From the NCBI GenBank assembly GCA_034440635.1, contig JAOTON010000478.1, forward strand, positions 186,001 through 250,000: a stretch of 64,000 nt of DNA. The letters run 5' to 3'. A program made the translations under genes and the position numbers. Shown here piece by piece: positions 35,401 to 46,650 of the stretch. The notes below the pieces were generated by a model. The model was not told the origin of the DNA, ran no database searches, and worked only from the letters and a program-made list of their open reading frames with translations. Position 1 is the stretch's first letter. Every line of letters begins with the position of its first letter. This DNA comes from Lepas anatifera (lineage: Eukaryota; Arthropoda; Thecostraca; Lepadidae).

Positions 35401-37131
35401 AACAGGAGGGTAGGTGTGGGTCAACTGACTGCTTCAAGTGCAAGTTTTTGAGATATTTTCTGAGCTTAAATTCCAGAAAACAGACTAGAAATGGGAAAAA
35501 TAGCCGATTCCATACGATTCGGGAAACCAAAATTGAATAACCTTGCCCGCTGTTTCCGACCCTGGATCTGGGAAACAACCTAAGGTAAAAACGAAAAGCA
35601 AAAAAATCAAACGCACCGTGGAAAACTGCTTGCCTTCCTAATTCATAAAAATATATAATCAGGCACTGGATAAACAGGAACATCCGAAGTCAATGCCAGT
35701 ACTTGCAGCTCTAAACAATCATCAGTGTTTTTGCGTAAAATCTAAAAGAAGGGGTCTGTTCTCCATAAATCGTCAGTAATGTGGAGTGTAAATGCATCGT
35801 TACTGAAATTCCATCACGGCTCAGATTTTCAAATAGGCCCAGCTTTAGGGCTGTGTAATGTAAGAATTTTGAAGGCGATCAGGTGCTGCTATGGCGTGCG
35901 AAAAGCATCAGTTTCTGGACTCATCTGCCTATTTTAAGATACGGCCACAGAAGGGCCCGCTAATCATCGCTGCCGGTGGCTGAGGTCTAAACAAGCTCTC
36001 GCTCCATTCTCTAGCTGGTCGACCAACTTTGTTTTGACACTTTCGCCGTATCTACTTTCGACATGAACTAAAGGTCTCTGTCTCACAAAGTGGACAAGGA
36101 GTTAGGGCTATAAGTTGCACGACTTGTTGCGTGGCAGCTGTGAACAATACAGATTAGCCCACTTTTTGTATATTTTGGCATTTTATCTATATGAGTATGT
36201 CTTCTGGCTAGTGCATTGGCCGCTGCCATTTTCCATGGTGCTTCCACGATTGTATCAAGTGCACCGCAGCGGGCTGATTTAGAGCCTGCATAAGCTCATT
36301 TGGAAGTTCCGCTGCAGATCGTGCAGGCGAGATGGCGTCGTCTGACGTCGGCTTCCGATTTTTCCATCTGGTGGAGGCCTACGTTACCTAAAAAGGCATG
36401 ATCTCCCGGGTAGAGCGAATGATAAGAGCATCGGGAACAAAGCAAAGCTCACCTTCAAGTGGGATCGACCCAGTCTTGCAGATGGGTATTAGTTGTCCGT
36501 TCACGCCACTCGTTTCAGTTTTATCTAACACATCTAGACACTGCGCCCTGAACACGATGTTGGTGCGTTTTATTTGGCAGCTTTGCCTTGAAATAGAATA
36601 CAGGGATTCTGTCAGTGCAGGATTAGACACCACCTGTTCAGAGCCTTCTCCCTTTGTGTTAAAGCTTGGATAATCAAAAGTGTTTTGAATCTGAAGCAAC
36701 GCTCAGATTTTGTCCACCACATCATACCTGAGCTGGTGCACAGGCAAATGTGATCGTATCTAGCGAGCAGCAAGGTTTAAATCAAGGCGCCAAAAAATAA
36801 TGGCTTTGGAACGTCATTTTTCCAATGAATGCCCACTGAGGGGTTAGATAAAGCAAAGACAATTTCACAGATATAGCATCTCTCTGAACTAGTATTCCGT
36901 GGTAGTATGTGTCGCCATGTGCTAACGGCTGTGTTCATCTGCAGCATGGAGACCTCCAACGGCATCCGGGCCAGAAGCAGCGGCATCTCGTACCCGGGCA
37001 ACGAGCCAGAGACTGGCTCCTATTTCGTGGAGGGAGAGTACGCCTACGTCGGCGACGACGGCCTGCAGTACGTGGTGAAGTACACCGCCGACGAGGAGGG
37101 CTACAAGCCTGAAATCCAAGCCGCTAACTAG
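32440..37131 (+). CDS. Cuticle protein, RR-1 chitin-binding type (three coding exons)
   Basis: Predicted structural protein of the exoskeleton that binds chitin through a Rebers-Riddiford (chitin_bind_4) domain and is secreted by epidermal cells. Coding exons are 32440-32448, 34495-34610 and 36945-37131, joined at phases 0 and 2, giving 103 residues. Residues 1 to about 20 are a hydrophobic signal peptide ending in a run of alanines (LTLAAADK). The mature part has the conserved YETSNG-like start (DMETSNGIRARSSG) and then the RR core: G-x8-G-x6-Y-T-A-D-E-E-G-Y-K-P, exactly the family spacing, at about residues 70-97. The short form without a long hydrophilic RR-2 region points to RR-1, which is typical of flexible cuticle. 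All splice sites are GT/AG, with strong GTGAGT donors. A first exon encoding only the start of the signal peptide is common in arthropod cuticle genes. The two introns are 2,046 and 2,334 bp and contain no gene I recognise. The family call is secure; the exact orthologue and the species are not. Confidence 0.9.
34495..34610 (+). other. Coding exon 2 of the cuticle gene
   Basis: The acceptor CACAG ends at 34494 and the donor GTGAGTAC starts at 34611. The exon encodes the hydrophobic core of the signal peptide and the N-terminus of the mature protein (DKNAEVLRNDYNIDPEAG), ending two bases into a codon. Its GC-rich third positions differ clearly from the AT-rich intron on either side. Confidence 0.88.
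36945..37131 (+). other. Coding exon 3 of the cuticle gene (RR domain)
   Basis: The acceptor CTGCAG ends at 36944. The first base completes an Asp codon with exon 2, giving the expected junction before METSNG. The exon carries the whole RR consensus and ends at TAG 37129-37131. No AATAAA is visible soon after it; the nearest variant is AATACA at 37344-37349. Confidence 0.9.
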
Positions 37132-37343
37132 AGGGTCGGCCGTATCATCTCTGTTCTCGACTATCCTCACATGCATGTACACAAACAGACACATACACAC
37201 ACACACAGATTGCCGGGAGGCATCCAGCGCGAGAACGATGCTCTTCGTCTCCTCTCCTGCACCGGCCGAGGGCTTCCACCGAACCTCAGTAGTTGGCGCT
37301 GATATATGATCACTTCTATCGCTCACATTCGTATGACACTCCA

Positions 37344-37349
37344 AATACA
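37344..37349 (+). terminator. Possible variant polyadenylation signal (AATACA)
   Basis: This is the only near-match to AATAAA in the roughly 400 bases after the cuticle gene stop codon, and would give a 3' UTR of about 230 bases. AATACA is a minor variant, so the evidence is weak. Confidence 0.25.
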
Positions 37350-39400
37350 TGAAATCTATCGATAACAAGGCTTTACGTTTGAGGGAGATTGGAGAGGAGT
37401 GGAGATTGAGGGCTCTGAACACCAGTTTTCGTACTTGTGTAGGAAGCTGCGCACAAGTTCTTTTAATTTCGCATGCTCTCTTTAAAATTGTAAACAAACG
37501 AGCTTTTTGTGCTCAGGGAAAAGATCAGCAGAGAGGTTGGGCGTAATATTTACGGAAAGCGCTGGGGATAAGACAACAGTAGAAGGAGAAATGATTTACC
37601 AGCTAGACATGGGTAAATCCAGAGGGGGGAAATCATCCCTTCCCCAAAACCCCGATTTACTAGAAAATACTGCAATATGCCTTTAATGATTTTGGGCGCC
37701 GTTGCAATCCGCCTCTCCCCGAAAACAATCGTATGGGTCCGACACTGCGGCTAGGAAGGTATGCAGAATTCAGGGGCCACCATAGATGCAATGCTTGCAT
37801 AGTGCAAACGGAGGAAAAGCACATGAAGCACTCCGAGGCTTTTCCTAAAAATAATGAGGAAAAGCACATGCTCTGAAGGCCCACCATGGGCCGCTATCTT
37901 TAGAGCCGAGACGTTGCGCATACCTGACCCAAGTGCGGTCGACGCGGGTGGATGCGGGAGAGCGACGAGTGATGGCCCCCCTCTCTGGGGAAGAAAGTGT
38001 GGAAACCTTGCTCCGGGGGTGCAATAGTAACGATACACGTCAACAACACGAAGAAAAAGGTGAAACGGCAGGCACCGATCTAGGGGTTCAGGGGCGCGCG
38101 CCCGAAGGGCTGCCCGTCCGAAATTGCCAGTTCGCGGTTAGTGGGTGCTCCTCCCCTCTGACCGAAGGCACACCATCCCCTGACCGAAATTCTGAATTCG
38201 CGCCTGAACAGCGCCCTCTTAGTGATCAGATGGTCAACAGATCTCACTACAGCGTTCCGGGGACAAACGAAAACAAGTAAAGAATTGGTGCCCCTTTTAA
38301 CATGGGCTCCCCTGTTGAAATCCGAAAAAGGCACTGGATGCACTGGCAGCGGAGCTGGGGGGGCACCGGGGCACGGTGCCCCATTTAAATCAGAAATTTT
38401 AACACCAACCCTATGGCGTTGACTGGAGAAAATTGATTGAAAAGCGCAGGGTGCCCCCCTAAATTTGGTCGTTCCGCCATCACTAACTCGCCACCCCGGT
38501 AGCTCAGTTGATAGAGCGTTGGGCTCCGGCTCGTTGCTCAGAAATATGCAGTGGCAGTGCATGTACAGTCTTGAGATCGGTTCCCCTGAGACGCTCCGGC
38601 GCTCAATAGTTTACCCGACGTAGGTCGGCTGGTAGCTGACTGGTGAGAGGGTGACCTCTGTCCTTTTTGGGACTTTAAACTTTTGATTCTAAATTAACCC
38701 TTCATTGTGGGAGTTGCTCGTTCGGGTGGTGGGTTCGTGGTCTCCGTGGCAAGTCCCTTGATGACTTTAGTGAGACTCCGACTCCAGCAGCTGTACTGGG
38801 AACAACTTAGACAAAATGTACTAAACAAAATGTTGGCAGCCAACCCTTCCTAAAAAAATCATCCATCCACTTTTTATGCTCAGTAAAGTGAGATGGACAA
38901 AGAGTGCCACGAATCTGTCCTTACCCTGGCCTTTCTACTGTGGATGACCTTGGGCGACGGAGTGCTGAAAGAACTTGGAAAATCTGGCTTCCGGGACGTT
39001 AGCGATTTCGGCCATTTATAGCTAAACGTTTGCTTGAGTCTCGGCGTTGGAGACTCGTTAGGAGATGCTTGGCATTACTGTGCAATGATTAGTTAGTTAA
39101 GGGCTTTTATAAGGCGTTCTGTGCAAGGCACCTTGCCCGCCTCTAAAGTATGCAATGATTTGTAGACTTACTGTCATAACTAATTCCTCAAAAATTTTGA
39201 CCTTGGAAATAACCCGACATCGGATAATCCTCATCAAAGGAAAGTAATAAAAATATGGCTTTGAGGGCAACTAAATATTTGGAAAACCAGGGCAGACAGC
39301 TATGTTGCAAGAAAATTATAATATGTTTGTATATGCTTTCAGTTTCTTGCTGTTCTTTTCCGGAGGGGATTCTCTCTTGTCTCAAGATGATGCACTCAAT
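37350..39400. other. No gene recognised
   Basis: 37950-38480 is GC-rich and repeat-like (AGGGGCGCGCGCCCGAAGGG, GGGTGCCCCCCTAAATTTGG). The tRNA-like SINE head lies inside. The phrase AGTTAGTTAAGG near 39090, followed by TATAAGGC, recurs near 53010. Confidence 0.4.
38492..38620 (+). repeat. tRNA-derived SINE-like head
   Basis: GGTAGCTCAGTTGATAGAGC (38499-38518) is a complete A box and D arm of a tRNA. The following anticodon arm and B box (GATCGGTTCCC near 38574) are degenerate. The body may extend to about 38870. Low certainty about the family. Confidence 0.4.
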
Positions 39401-42022
39401 GTAACCCGCGCCCCGGTGGGCCTCCGAGCCACCTTCGCCCTGGTGGGGGTGTTTAAACACCCCCTCGTAATCGGCCCCTATGCAACATAGCGAAAAAATG
39501 CGAACGCTGGTTGATAGCCCATACAAATTCATGAAGCAACTATATCAGTCACTTTTTGGCTCAGGTCAATATTGAGGTCATGACAGGTCAAAGACAGTGG
39601 GATTTTGAGTAGAGTTTTTGGGCTCTAGCGTCTGACAGAGTTGAGTTAGAATCAGTTTTTAGGCACCATTCGCTTCCTCTCCTCACGGAGAATAGAATGA
39701 TGTATAATGTGACCATACTAGGTCAAAACGCAGAAATGAACTGACCTCAGGTCAGGTCAAGGTCACTTTTAAACTAGCATAGTCAATATGCATATAAATC
39801 GATTTGCAATATAAATCTGAACGCAATGATATCAAAATAAAAGCTGTATCATCATTTTATACATATATTGACCAATTCTAAAAACTGCTTAAATAGCTCC
39901 AGATGATCTCTTAGAGGTCACAGGTCAAAAATTGCAGCATGAACCTGGAAAGGGGCCCAGGATATTACGATTTGGAGAATATGAAGGTATCCTCAGCTGT
40001 GTCTACACAAATACAGCCCAAGTTCTGTTTTCCCATGTAGGGGAAAGTGGGGGTCACGGACACCGTGGGTAAAACGGACACCCCCTGTTTGGGACAAACT
40101 GACAGTGCCACAACCGGGAAAAGCGTGTAATACGCTTCCTTTTAGGCGCGTCGGTCGCAGGGCAACGTTGGGTCCGGTAAGTTCTCTAGGTTTTATACAA
40201 TTTTCATAATAGTAAAAACTGCAACTCATGTGTTTTTTCACAATCGAATTCGTAAGGTCATTGCATGGATGATTCTATAGATACTTTATTGGTTTTACGT
40301 AATATGGCTCTTCAAGAGGTTACATTCTTTTCACCGCAGTCGCTGACTGCGTAATCGCAATGACGTCCAATTCATATCCAAGTTTGTTTAGGAAGAGCAA
40401 AGTGGGGTAAGACGGACACCACGCGTGGGGCAAGATGGACATGGTATCCATGTTACCACGCACAAGAATATATTTAATTTTATATAATATAAGCTTAAAT
40501 AAATAAAGCCTGATGGTTTGGGAAACACAGGGCCCGAAATGCTGGAGAACATATAATTAAATTTGGGGGTCATCCAGGGGCAGGTGTACCCCATCGACAC
40601 TCAGAGCCCCCTGAAATTGTCACGGTGCCTCCCTGAGAGATTGATGGGCCCCCTAAAGTGTCGCTTCCAACACCTCCCCTCAGGAGCGGGTGAGGGGCGC
40701 TCTTAGCCCTACGAGAGGATCTGGCGCCCACCTGATATGTTTTGAGTTCGAAAAGTGGCACCCCCGGCAGGCGCGCAGCCAGGATCTTAATTTGGGGGGC
40801 GGCTGACGAGAGGGGACACCAGGCCAGTGGAGGGGGCGGGATTTTTCCTCCGGGGGCGCACTTGTTCACCCAAAGGGTAGCCAACTTTCGCATCCTGGGG
40901 GAAGGGGGTGAAAACAATGAATTTTTTCTCCACAGAGCCAGTGAATTTTTAGGGGGCGGTGTGTTGGGTGCAGGGGCAGCAAAGTCAGTGTAGGGGGCGG
41001 CATGTTGGGTGCAGGGGCAGCAGTCAGTGTAGCACTGCCTCTAAAAGTCAGGTGAAGGCTCATCCTTGCCCTTGGTGGGCGTCTTAGGCGCTTCACATGG
41101 ATGGGGGCGGCACTTTGGAGCCAAAGTTTTTGTGGGGGCCCGCTGCCCTGGGTGCGCGCCCGCCCACTGATCCGGATGGAACCCCCGGCAAGGTGCCCCG
41201 CCCCCTGATCGGCGATCCTGGATCAACCTATGCACAGTTCCACGACAGCCCTTGATACTTTAATCATCCGTCTTTAAAAAATCCAGAAAAGGCATGACCC
41301 CCTTTGACCCTTTGACGGAAAAAGTAAGAAAATGCCCGCTTCCGCGCGGCGGACAACACAGTCACCGTGGGGCATATGCATGGTGTGATCTTCAAATCTT
41401 CAAGGCATGGTGTGATCACTTTGATCACATCGTCCATCTTCCCCATGGGGTGACCATGTTACCCCTTAGGTTGGGCGAAATGGACTTTTGCTACTTTTTT
41501 CTAAACTTTACCCAAATTTTAATATAATAATTACAGACACATAGATGCTTGCACGGAGGTAGAAAAATGTCTGAAGTATCCCTACGGTCAAAATAGGAAC
41601 GAAACAAGCTCATTAAGTCATCGAAAACTCACACCATCGTTACAGTGTCCGTGACCCCCACTTTCCCCTATTTCTAATGGAGAGGTCATGGTCCGTGCTT
41701 GACTTTAGGTTATCGATAAGAAAAATCCTGGAATATATTTTGTAGCTCTCGGTAGGTTAATTGTGTGATAAGAGTTTCAATCCGATATATTCACCCATTT
41801 CTTACTTATGTCACCTTAAACATTTGTTTAGGTGAGGTAACTTGACCTCCACTGGTGACTTGACCTGTGATGACCCAACCTTAAAATTTTGGGGAAAGTT
41901 GTAAAATTGATAAAGGATAAGGTGGGCCAAGTACGGCGGCGCTCCGCGCCGTCGCTTTTTCGTTCCGCCGGAAAAAAACATGAGAGGGTGTTCAAACACC
42001 CCCCCATCGGGGCGAGGGTTAA
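39401..42022. mobile_element. TTAA-flanked hairpin element 6 (sub-family D), holding a pogo-like element
   Basis: The left end GTAACCCGCGCCCCGGTGGG starts at 39401 (first base of TTAA decayed). The right end CGGGGCGAGGGTTAA finishes at 42022. The 20-bp palindrome GGGGGTGTTTAAACACCCCC is at 39445-39464, and a matching GGGTGTTCAAACACCC lies near 41987-42002. AGGTCA hexamers fill both halves. Interrupted at 40038-41670. Confidence 0.78.
40040..41668. mobile_element. pogo/Tc1-mariner-like non-autonomous element
   Basis: Perfect 24-bp terminal inverted repeats beginning GGGGAAAGTGGGGGTCACGG, flanked by TA (40038-40039 and 41669-41670). Subterminal repeats such as GGGGTAAGACGGACACC and GGGGCAAGATGGACATGG recur inverted near 41430-41480. 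TA targets and GGGGTAAG...GGACA-type ends fit pogo-like elements. The unoccupied site CCCATG-TA-TTTCC survives in relatives (complement of about 44290-44310). No transposase seen. A GC-rich block at about 40560-41240 may be a further insertion. Confidence 0.75.
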
Positions 42023-42476
42023 AGGGAATGTGTCTCCTTGATCGAATCTAGGAATTTGGTGTAATGATGGCTTTCTTTTAGCCAAAAATTATGAAAACCT
42101 GCGTGTTTTTTAATGTATAATGGGCCCAATGTTTTGATTTTTTAAATGCTCCTCTAGGGTGAACAATAAACCTCTGCCTCTGGATGACGTCATGATCTGG
42201 AAACTACTACTATATTCAACAGGCTTCAAGGGTCTCAATTGGCTGATTACTCACCGTGACGTTAGCGCCATCGTCCCAACAACAGCTACACCTGGCTGGG
42301 TTAGATTTGTGGTACATTTCAGATAGGTTTTCAGCTTTTCTCCACGGAAATTTAGAGTTTTAAGACAAATTGTATATTGAGTACCGAGTTTTCAGGCATG
42401 CTTCACAACTACCTCTAACTATCTCTACAACTATCTCAGTTAAAATTACGTTATAAAGGTGTCACGTTCCCTTTAA
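42019..42476. mobile_element. AGGGAACGTGGCACC-type MITE, copy 1
   Basis: Starts AGGGAATGTG and ends GTGTCACGTTCCCT, flanked by TTAA; the left TTAA is also the right end of element 6. Colinear, in reverse orientation, with the copies at 49405 and 61910: GATGACGTCATGATCTGG, the CACCGTGACG block and the GCTTTTCTCCACGGAAATTT block. Confidence 0.78.
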
Positions 42477-42599
42477 ATAAACAGGTGCTCCTAATGTATT
42501 TTGAACCATATCGCATTAAGAACCTTCTGCAACTGAACAATATTTATTTTTAACCTTTAAATTTTAGCCTTTTATGGGGTAGCGCCGCGCCACTGCACT

Positions 42600-42886
42600 A
42601 TACGGAAAATACCCTCTTCTGAGAGCTTGCGGGGAGCCAGCGTTGCATATTCTGATCCGGCGACTTGGTGCCGGCGCGGGGTATCCCCCCTAAGATCTCG
42701 AGAGCAATGCCAGATGGCGAAAAACGGTAAACGGCGTTTGATAGCCCATTCAAATCTCTATAGGAAATATTTGTACCATTTTTTTAGGTCACATTTAAGG
42801 TCACTTGATGGCAAGGCATGACATCACAGGAATAACATTTAGAGGAAGGTTTTCAGTTATTATGTCTGAACTAGATAAGATAAAGG

Positions 42887-42926
<40 letters not shown>

Positions 42927-43429
42927 CATAGGAATCCTCGCAGCAAGCCCAATCGAATGATGTATAATATGATTTGGCCTTATCTGACGTCAGCTCAAGG
43001 TCAAATTAGATCAAATGCATGGCATTACCACCAAGACAGGGTCAATCTAATGAAGTTGAAATAAACGCTCTATCACCATCCATTACTAAGTTATCAGTTA
43101 AAATAATTGTGTCCATTTATTTCCCTTGGAGAGGTCATGGCTACCTTAGGTCTTCGATACAAAAATACCGGAACATATTTAGATAACTCAATGGGTCCAT
43201 TATGTGATATGTGTTTCAATCGAATAAGTTCACCCTCACTGCTATCTTAAAATTTTCAGGTCAGGTCATAACCTGCACTGGTGACCTGGCCTGAGATGAC
43301 CCAGCCTAAAATTTGGATAAAAGTTTCAAAAATGATCAGAAAAAAGTTATACCAAGAACGATTCCATCTTCAAAAACCCGACCGGGAGGCAGGTACCCCC
43401 ACCCCCCCCGCCGCCAATGCGCGAGTTAA
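42600..43429. mobile_element. TTAA-flanked hairpin element 7 (sub-family B), left end decayed
   Basis: The right end GCCAATGCGCGAGTTAA finishes at 43429. The core matches elements 8 and 10 in reverse orientation (AAAACGGTAAACGGCGTTTG, GATAGCCCATTCAAAT, AATCGAATGATGTATAATAT). The left terminus has lost its TTAA. Contains a (AT)n tract at 42889-42922. Confidence 0.7.
42889..42922. repeat. (AT)n microsatellite
   Basis: An uninterrupted alternating AT run of about 34 bases inside element 7, at a position where the related copies have none; a recent expansion. Confidence 0.9.
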
Positions 43430-43901
43430 AATACCTGAAAACAGATGTGAGTCGGTCTAACGTGCGCACGGGGGGGCTGGGTCTGCACACTACACGTGCC
43501 TCGGACGGGGGCAGCGCCACCTCAGAGTCCGAGGCACGCTGGCATGCAACACTTTCTCCCCATTTCTGGCTACCCTGACCATAAAAAGGACCTGCACAAA
43601 TGGCAAGAACTTATACAAAGGACTGCTAACGTGCAGGGGTGGAGATCTGTTTTCAAACCAGGGGGTCCCGGTCTTGTCGGGGCCGCAGGAGTGGATTTTT
43701 TTCGTAAGAAAATGAAGACACTAAAATTCAGGCAATGAATATAAAACCCCGGTCTGCGACCTGGGCTAACGCCCCACCGGCGCAGAAGAGCCGCGTGACA
43801 ATGTGCTGAGCGCAAACCAGATTTCCTTCTCAATGTATCTCTTCATAAGCCTGTAGGTCAGTGTTATCATTCTTTTCTTTGAAATAACTAATAAATATCC
43901 C

Positions 43902-44816
43902 ACAGTCAACCCCGGATTCGAACCGGGCACCCCTGATCAAGAGACAGGGCCTTTAACACGCGCATTGACGGGGGTACCCGCCCCCCCTCGGGTTTTTCGG
44001 AGACAGCAGTAAAACGGCGGCGCGTAGCGCCGCCGTATTTGGCATATCTTTTCCCTCATCCTTTTTACAACTTCTGTGAAAATTTTAAGGTTAGGTCATC
44101 TTAGGTCAGGTCACCAATACAGGTCAAGTAACCTGACCTCAAAAAAGCTTAAGATAGCATAAGTAGGAGCAGGTTGAACTTATCCGACTGAAACGTATAT
44201 CAAATAATAGGCCCACCGAATTCTCTAAAATATGTTCCGGTATTTTTTTATCGATGACCTAAGGTCAGGTACGAGGCATGACCTCTCCACTGGAAATACA
44301 TGGGAAAATGGTTTTTACTGTATAACTCAGTAACTGATAGTGATAGAGCGTTAATATTAGCTGCATTAGACTCGCCTTGGCTTTGCGGTTCTAATGATAT
44401 GCATTTTATATAATTTGACCCTGACCTGACCTCAGGTCAGGTTAAATCCTTGATTTGACCTAGCAAGGTCAAATTATATATCATTCGGTTCGGCTTGCTG
44501 CGAGGATTCATGTAGTTCAAGTCATTTTTTCTATCTTTACTTGTTCAGATGTAATTTCCGAAAAACTTAATTTACATGTTATCCCTATTACGGCATGTTT
44601 TGACCTCTCGTGACGTTAAATGTGAACTGACAAAAAAATGGTTCAAATAATTTCGATGGAGAAGTGGATGGGCTACCCAACACCGTTTACCGTTTTTCGC
44701 TACCTACCGTGGTTCTCGAGATCTTAGAAAGGGCGGGTACTCGCCCCCCCTCGTCAAAGCGAAGGTGGCTCAGACCCCCGTCAATGCGCGTGTTAACCAC
44801 TAGACCACTGGAGCCA
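43902..44816 (-). pseudogene. tRNA-like sequence (Lys CTT-like), split by element 8
   Basis: On the minus strand the 5' part (44816 to 44793) has the A box TGGTCTAGTGGTTAA, and the 3' part (43956 to 43902) has a perfect T arm with the B box GGTTCGAATCC. Joined at TTAA, the D stem (GTCT/AGGC), a five-base anticodon stem with one T-T mismatch and the loop CTCTTGA give anticodon CTT (Lys). The acceptor stem pairs in only about four of seven positions, so this is either a pseudogene or the head of a tRNA-derived SINE. The 840-bp insertion falls in the D loop. Confidence 0.65.
43953..44796. mobile_element. TTAA-flanked hairpin element 8 (sub-family B) inside the tRNA-like sequence
   Basis: TTAA at 43953-43956 and 44793-44796. 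Perfect inverted ends of about 19 bp (CACGCGCATTGACGGGGGT). The hairpin ACGGCGGCGC-gta-GCGCCGCCGT at 44014-44036 has a perfect 10-bp stem. TGACCTGACCTCAGGTCAGG near 44420 is palindromic. 836 bp between the TTAAs, no coding capacity. Confidence 0.85.
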
Positions 44817-46650
44817 CACTCTACCGGCTCCCACTAACCCTACACATGTGACCCGTCAGGAGGTCACTGGCCGGTATCACTCAATCAAAACGATGCCGTG
44901 ATCGTGGCGCTGGGTGCTGTGTTCGTACACACAAGACATGGTACAAAGCTGCTTCTAGAAGACGAACCACATTATATTGGCCTAGAATCACTTGCAATCG
45001 GCGACCCAGAACCCTAAGCTAGCTTTACGCCAAATTACATCCACTTCCATTCATTATGAGAACTTGAAACCATGGTGAGAAGCAAACTTGTTACGAGAAA
45101 ATTATCTCCTTGAAATACCCTTTTGGAAGAATTACTCGAAAGCCGTTGGAGATAAGTGGGTAGTGTAAATGAATGAAATGACGGCAACTAATTTTTCTAT
45201 TCAACCATGTCAATTGTGAGCTTGTGAATGACAAGTGCTCGGAACCGAGAGGCTACAAATAAAAGGTTTTGTTCTAAAAGTATACTTATATATATAACAA
45301 CGAATTTTAATATCACGGTATCCATCTCCAAATATTATCAGGGGAAAGCAATGTTCTTTTATTATTTGAAGTGAAAAGTCAAATCGATGCATTAGATCGC
45401 GAGATATTAAGATTCAAATTAAATGAGCAAAAATGCAGTCCTACGGCAAAATGGCAAAAACTAGGTCAAAATTTTACGTTTTTCACCGGAAACTATGCCT
45501 AAGCACAAGAAAATTGACCTAGCTGCCTCCAGGTGGCTGGCTTTAAACTAACTGAAGCGTGCCTTCTGATATTTCGAGCTTATAAGTCGGCCGTCAAATT
45601 TCAATAACTTTTTATTGTGTTAGAAATACTGCCTTTTGGCGTAATAAATATTTTCGGACCAGTTCGATTTTTTTTCTTGGATGACCCCTGTTGCTTATTC
45701 AAAGGGAGGCAAATTTCAAGTTTGTCGCTTAAGAAATAAAGATGAGAAAAATGAAAAATTAAAAAAAATTGTTCCAAACTTTCTCACAAACAATTTTGAA
45801 TTTAGATTTGGGGGCCTTAGTTTGGGCGTCCAGCGTAAAAGCGCTATCACCCTACACAATTGCAGAGCCCTGGCATCAACTGTCAGAACCGCCAAGCGGC
45901 CAGAATAGAGCCTCTTGAGAAATATCAATCCGCTTCGCTCCATAGATTTCGTCATGCGGCTCTGATACCGTATGAAACCCTATGATGATAGGACTTTTAC
46001 ACCAGCCGGATCATGACTTCCTCGGGAGATAAAATCGACATGTATGTACATTTCAACACACTTCGAGCATTCAATCAGATTTTTTTCCGGAAACTCAAAA
46101 TGAGATACGGGTCCAAACCTCTACCGTTGACTCGGTCTTTGAAAGGATAGCGATTATAACGTACCGTGCGCTTTTTAATCTGGTATTCAATTAAAACGTG
46201 TTAGCAGCAGACAACATCAGCGTGTGAAATGAAATAGTTTTCAATGCTAAAATCTAGCGTATTCCCTTCTGAGAAGTCTTATGACCCCAGCATTTGGTGC
46301 ATCATTACCGCCCAAAATAATTATAACAATTGTACCTATATTTTGATGATACGACTAAACTGATGGTACTACTGATCTAAAAAAACCGATGAACTACTGA
46401 TGATACTATCTACTAAACCACCAAAAATACTGAGCCGTGCTACGATATGGCGATAGCTAGGTCCAATATGTTGTTTCCGCAAAATTGACACATTTTCTGC
46501 GCTCCTTCTCCCCTCTCTCACTCACTTTATGGTCTTTCCCATAAAATTCTAAGAAAAGAAGCTGCACCATACATCAAAGGAAGTTTTATAAAATAAAAAT
46601 ATGCCACAAAAATTCGTGCCTTGAATGTGTGGAAAATTCAATAGTTTCTA
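44817..46650. other. No gene recognised
   Basis: AT-rich DNA; the open frames at 45681-45955 overlap on both strands and match nothing I know. Confidence 0.5.

Noticed and set aside
36388..36699. Open frames on both strands inside intron 2 of the cuticle gene
   Set aside because: Neither product resembles a known family. The exon 2 to exon 3 junction is already complete without an extra exon.
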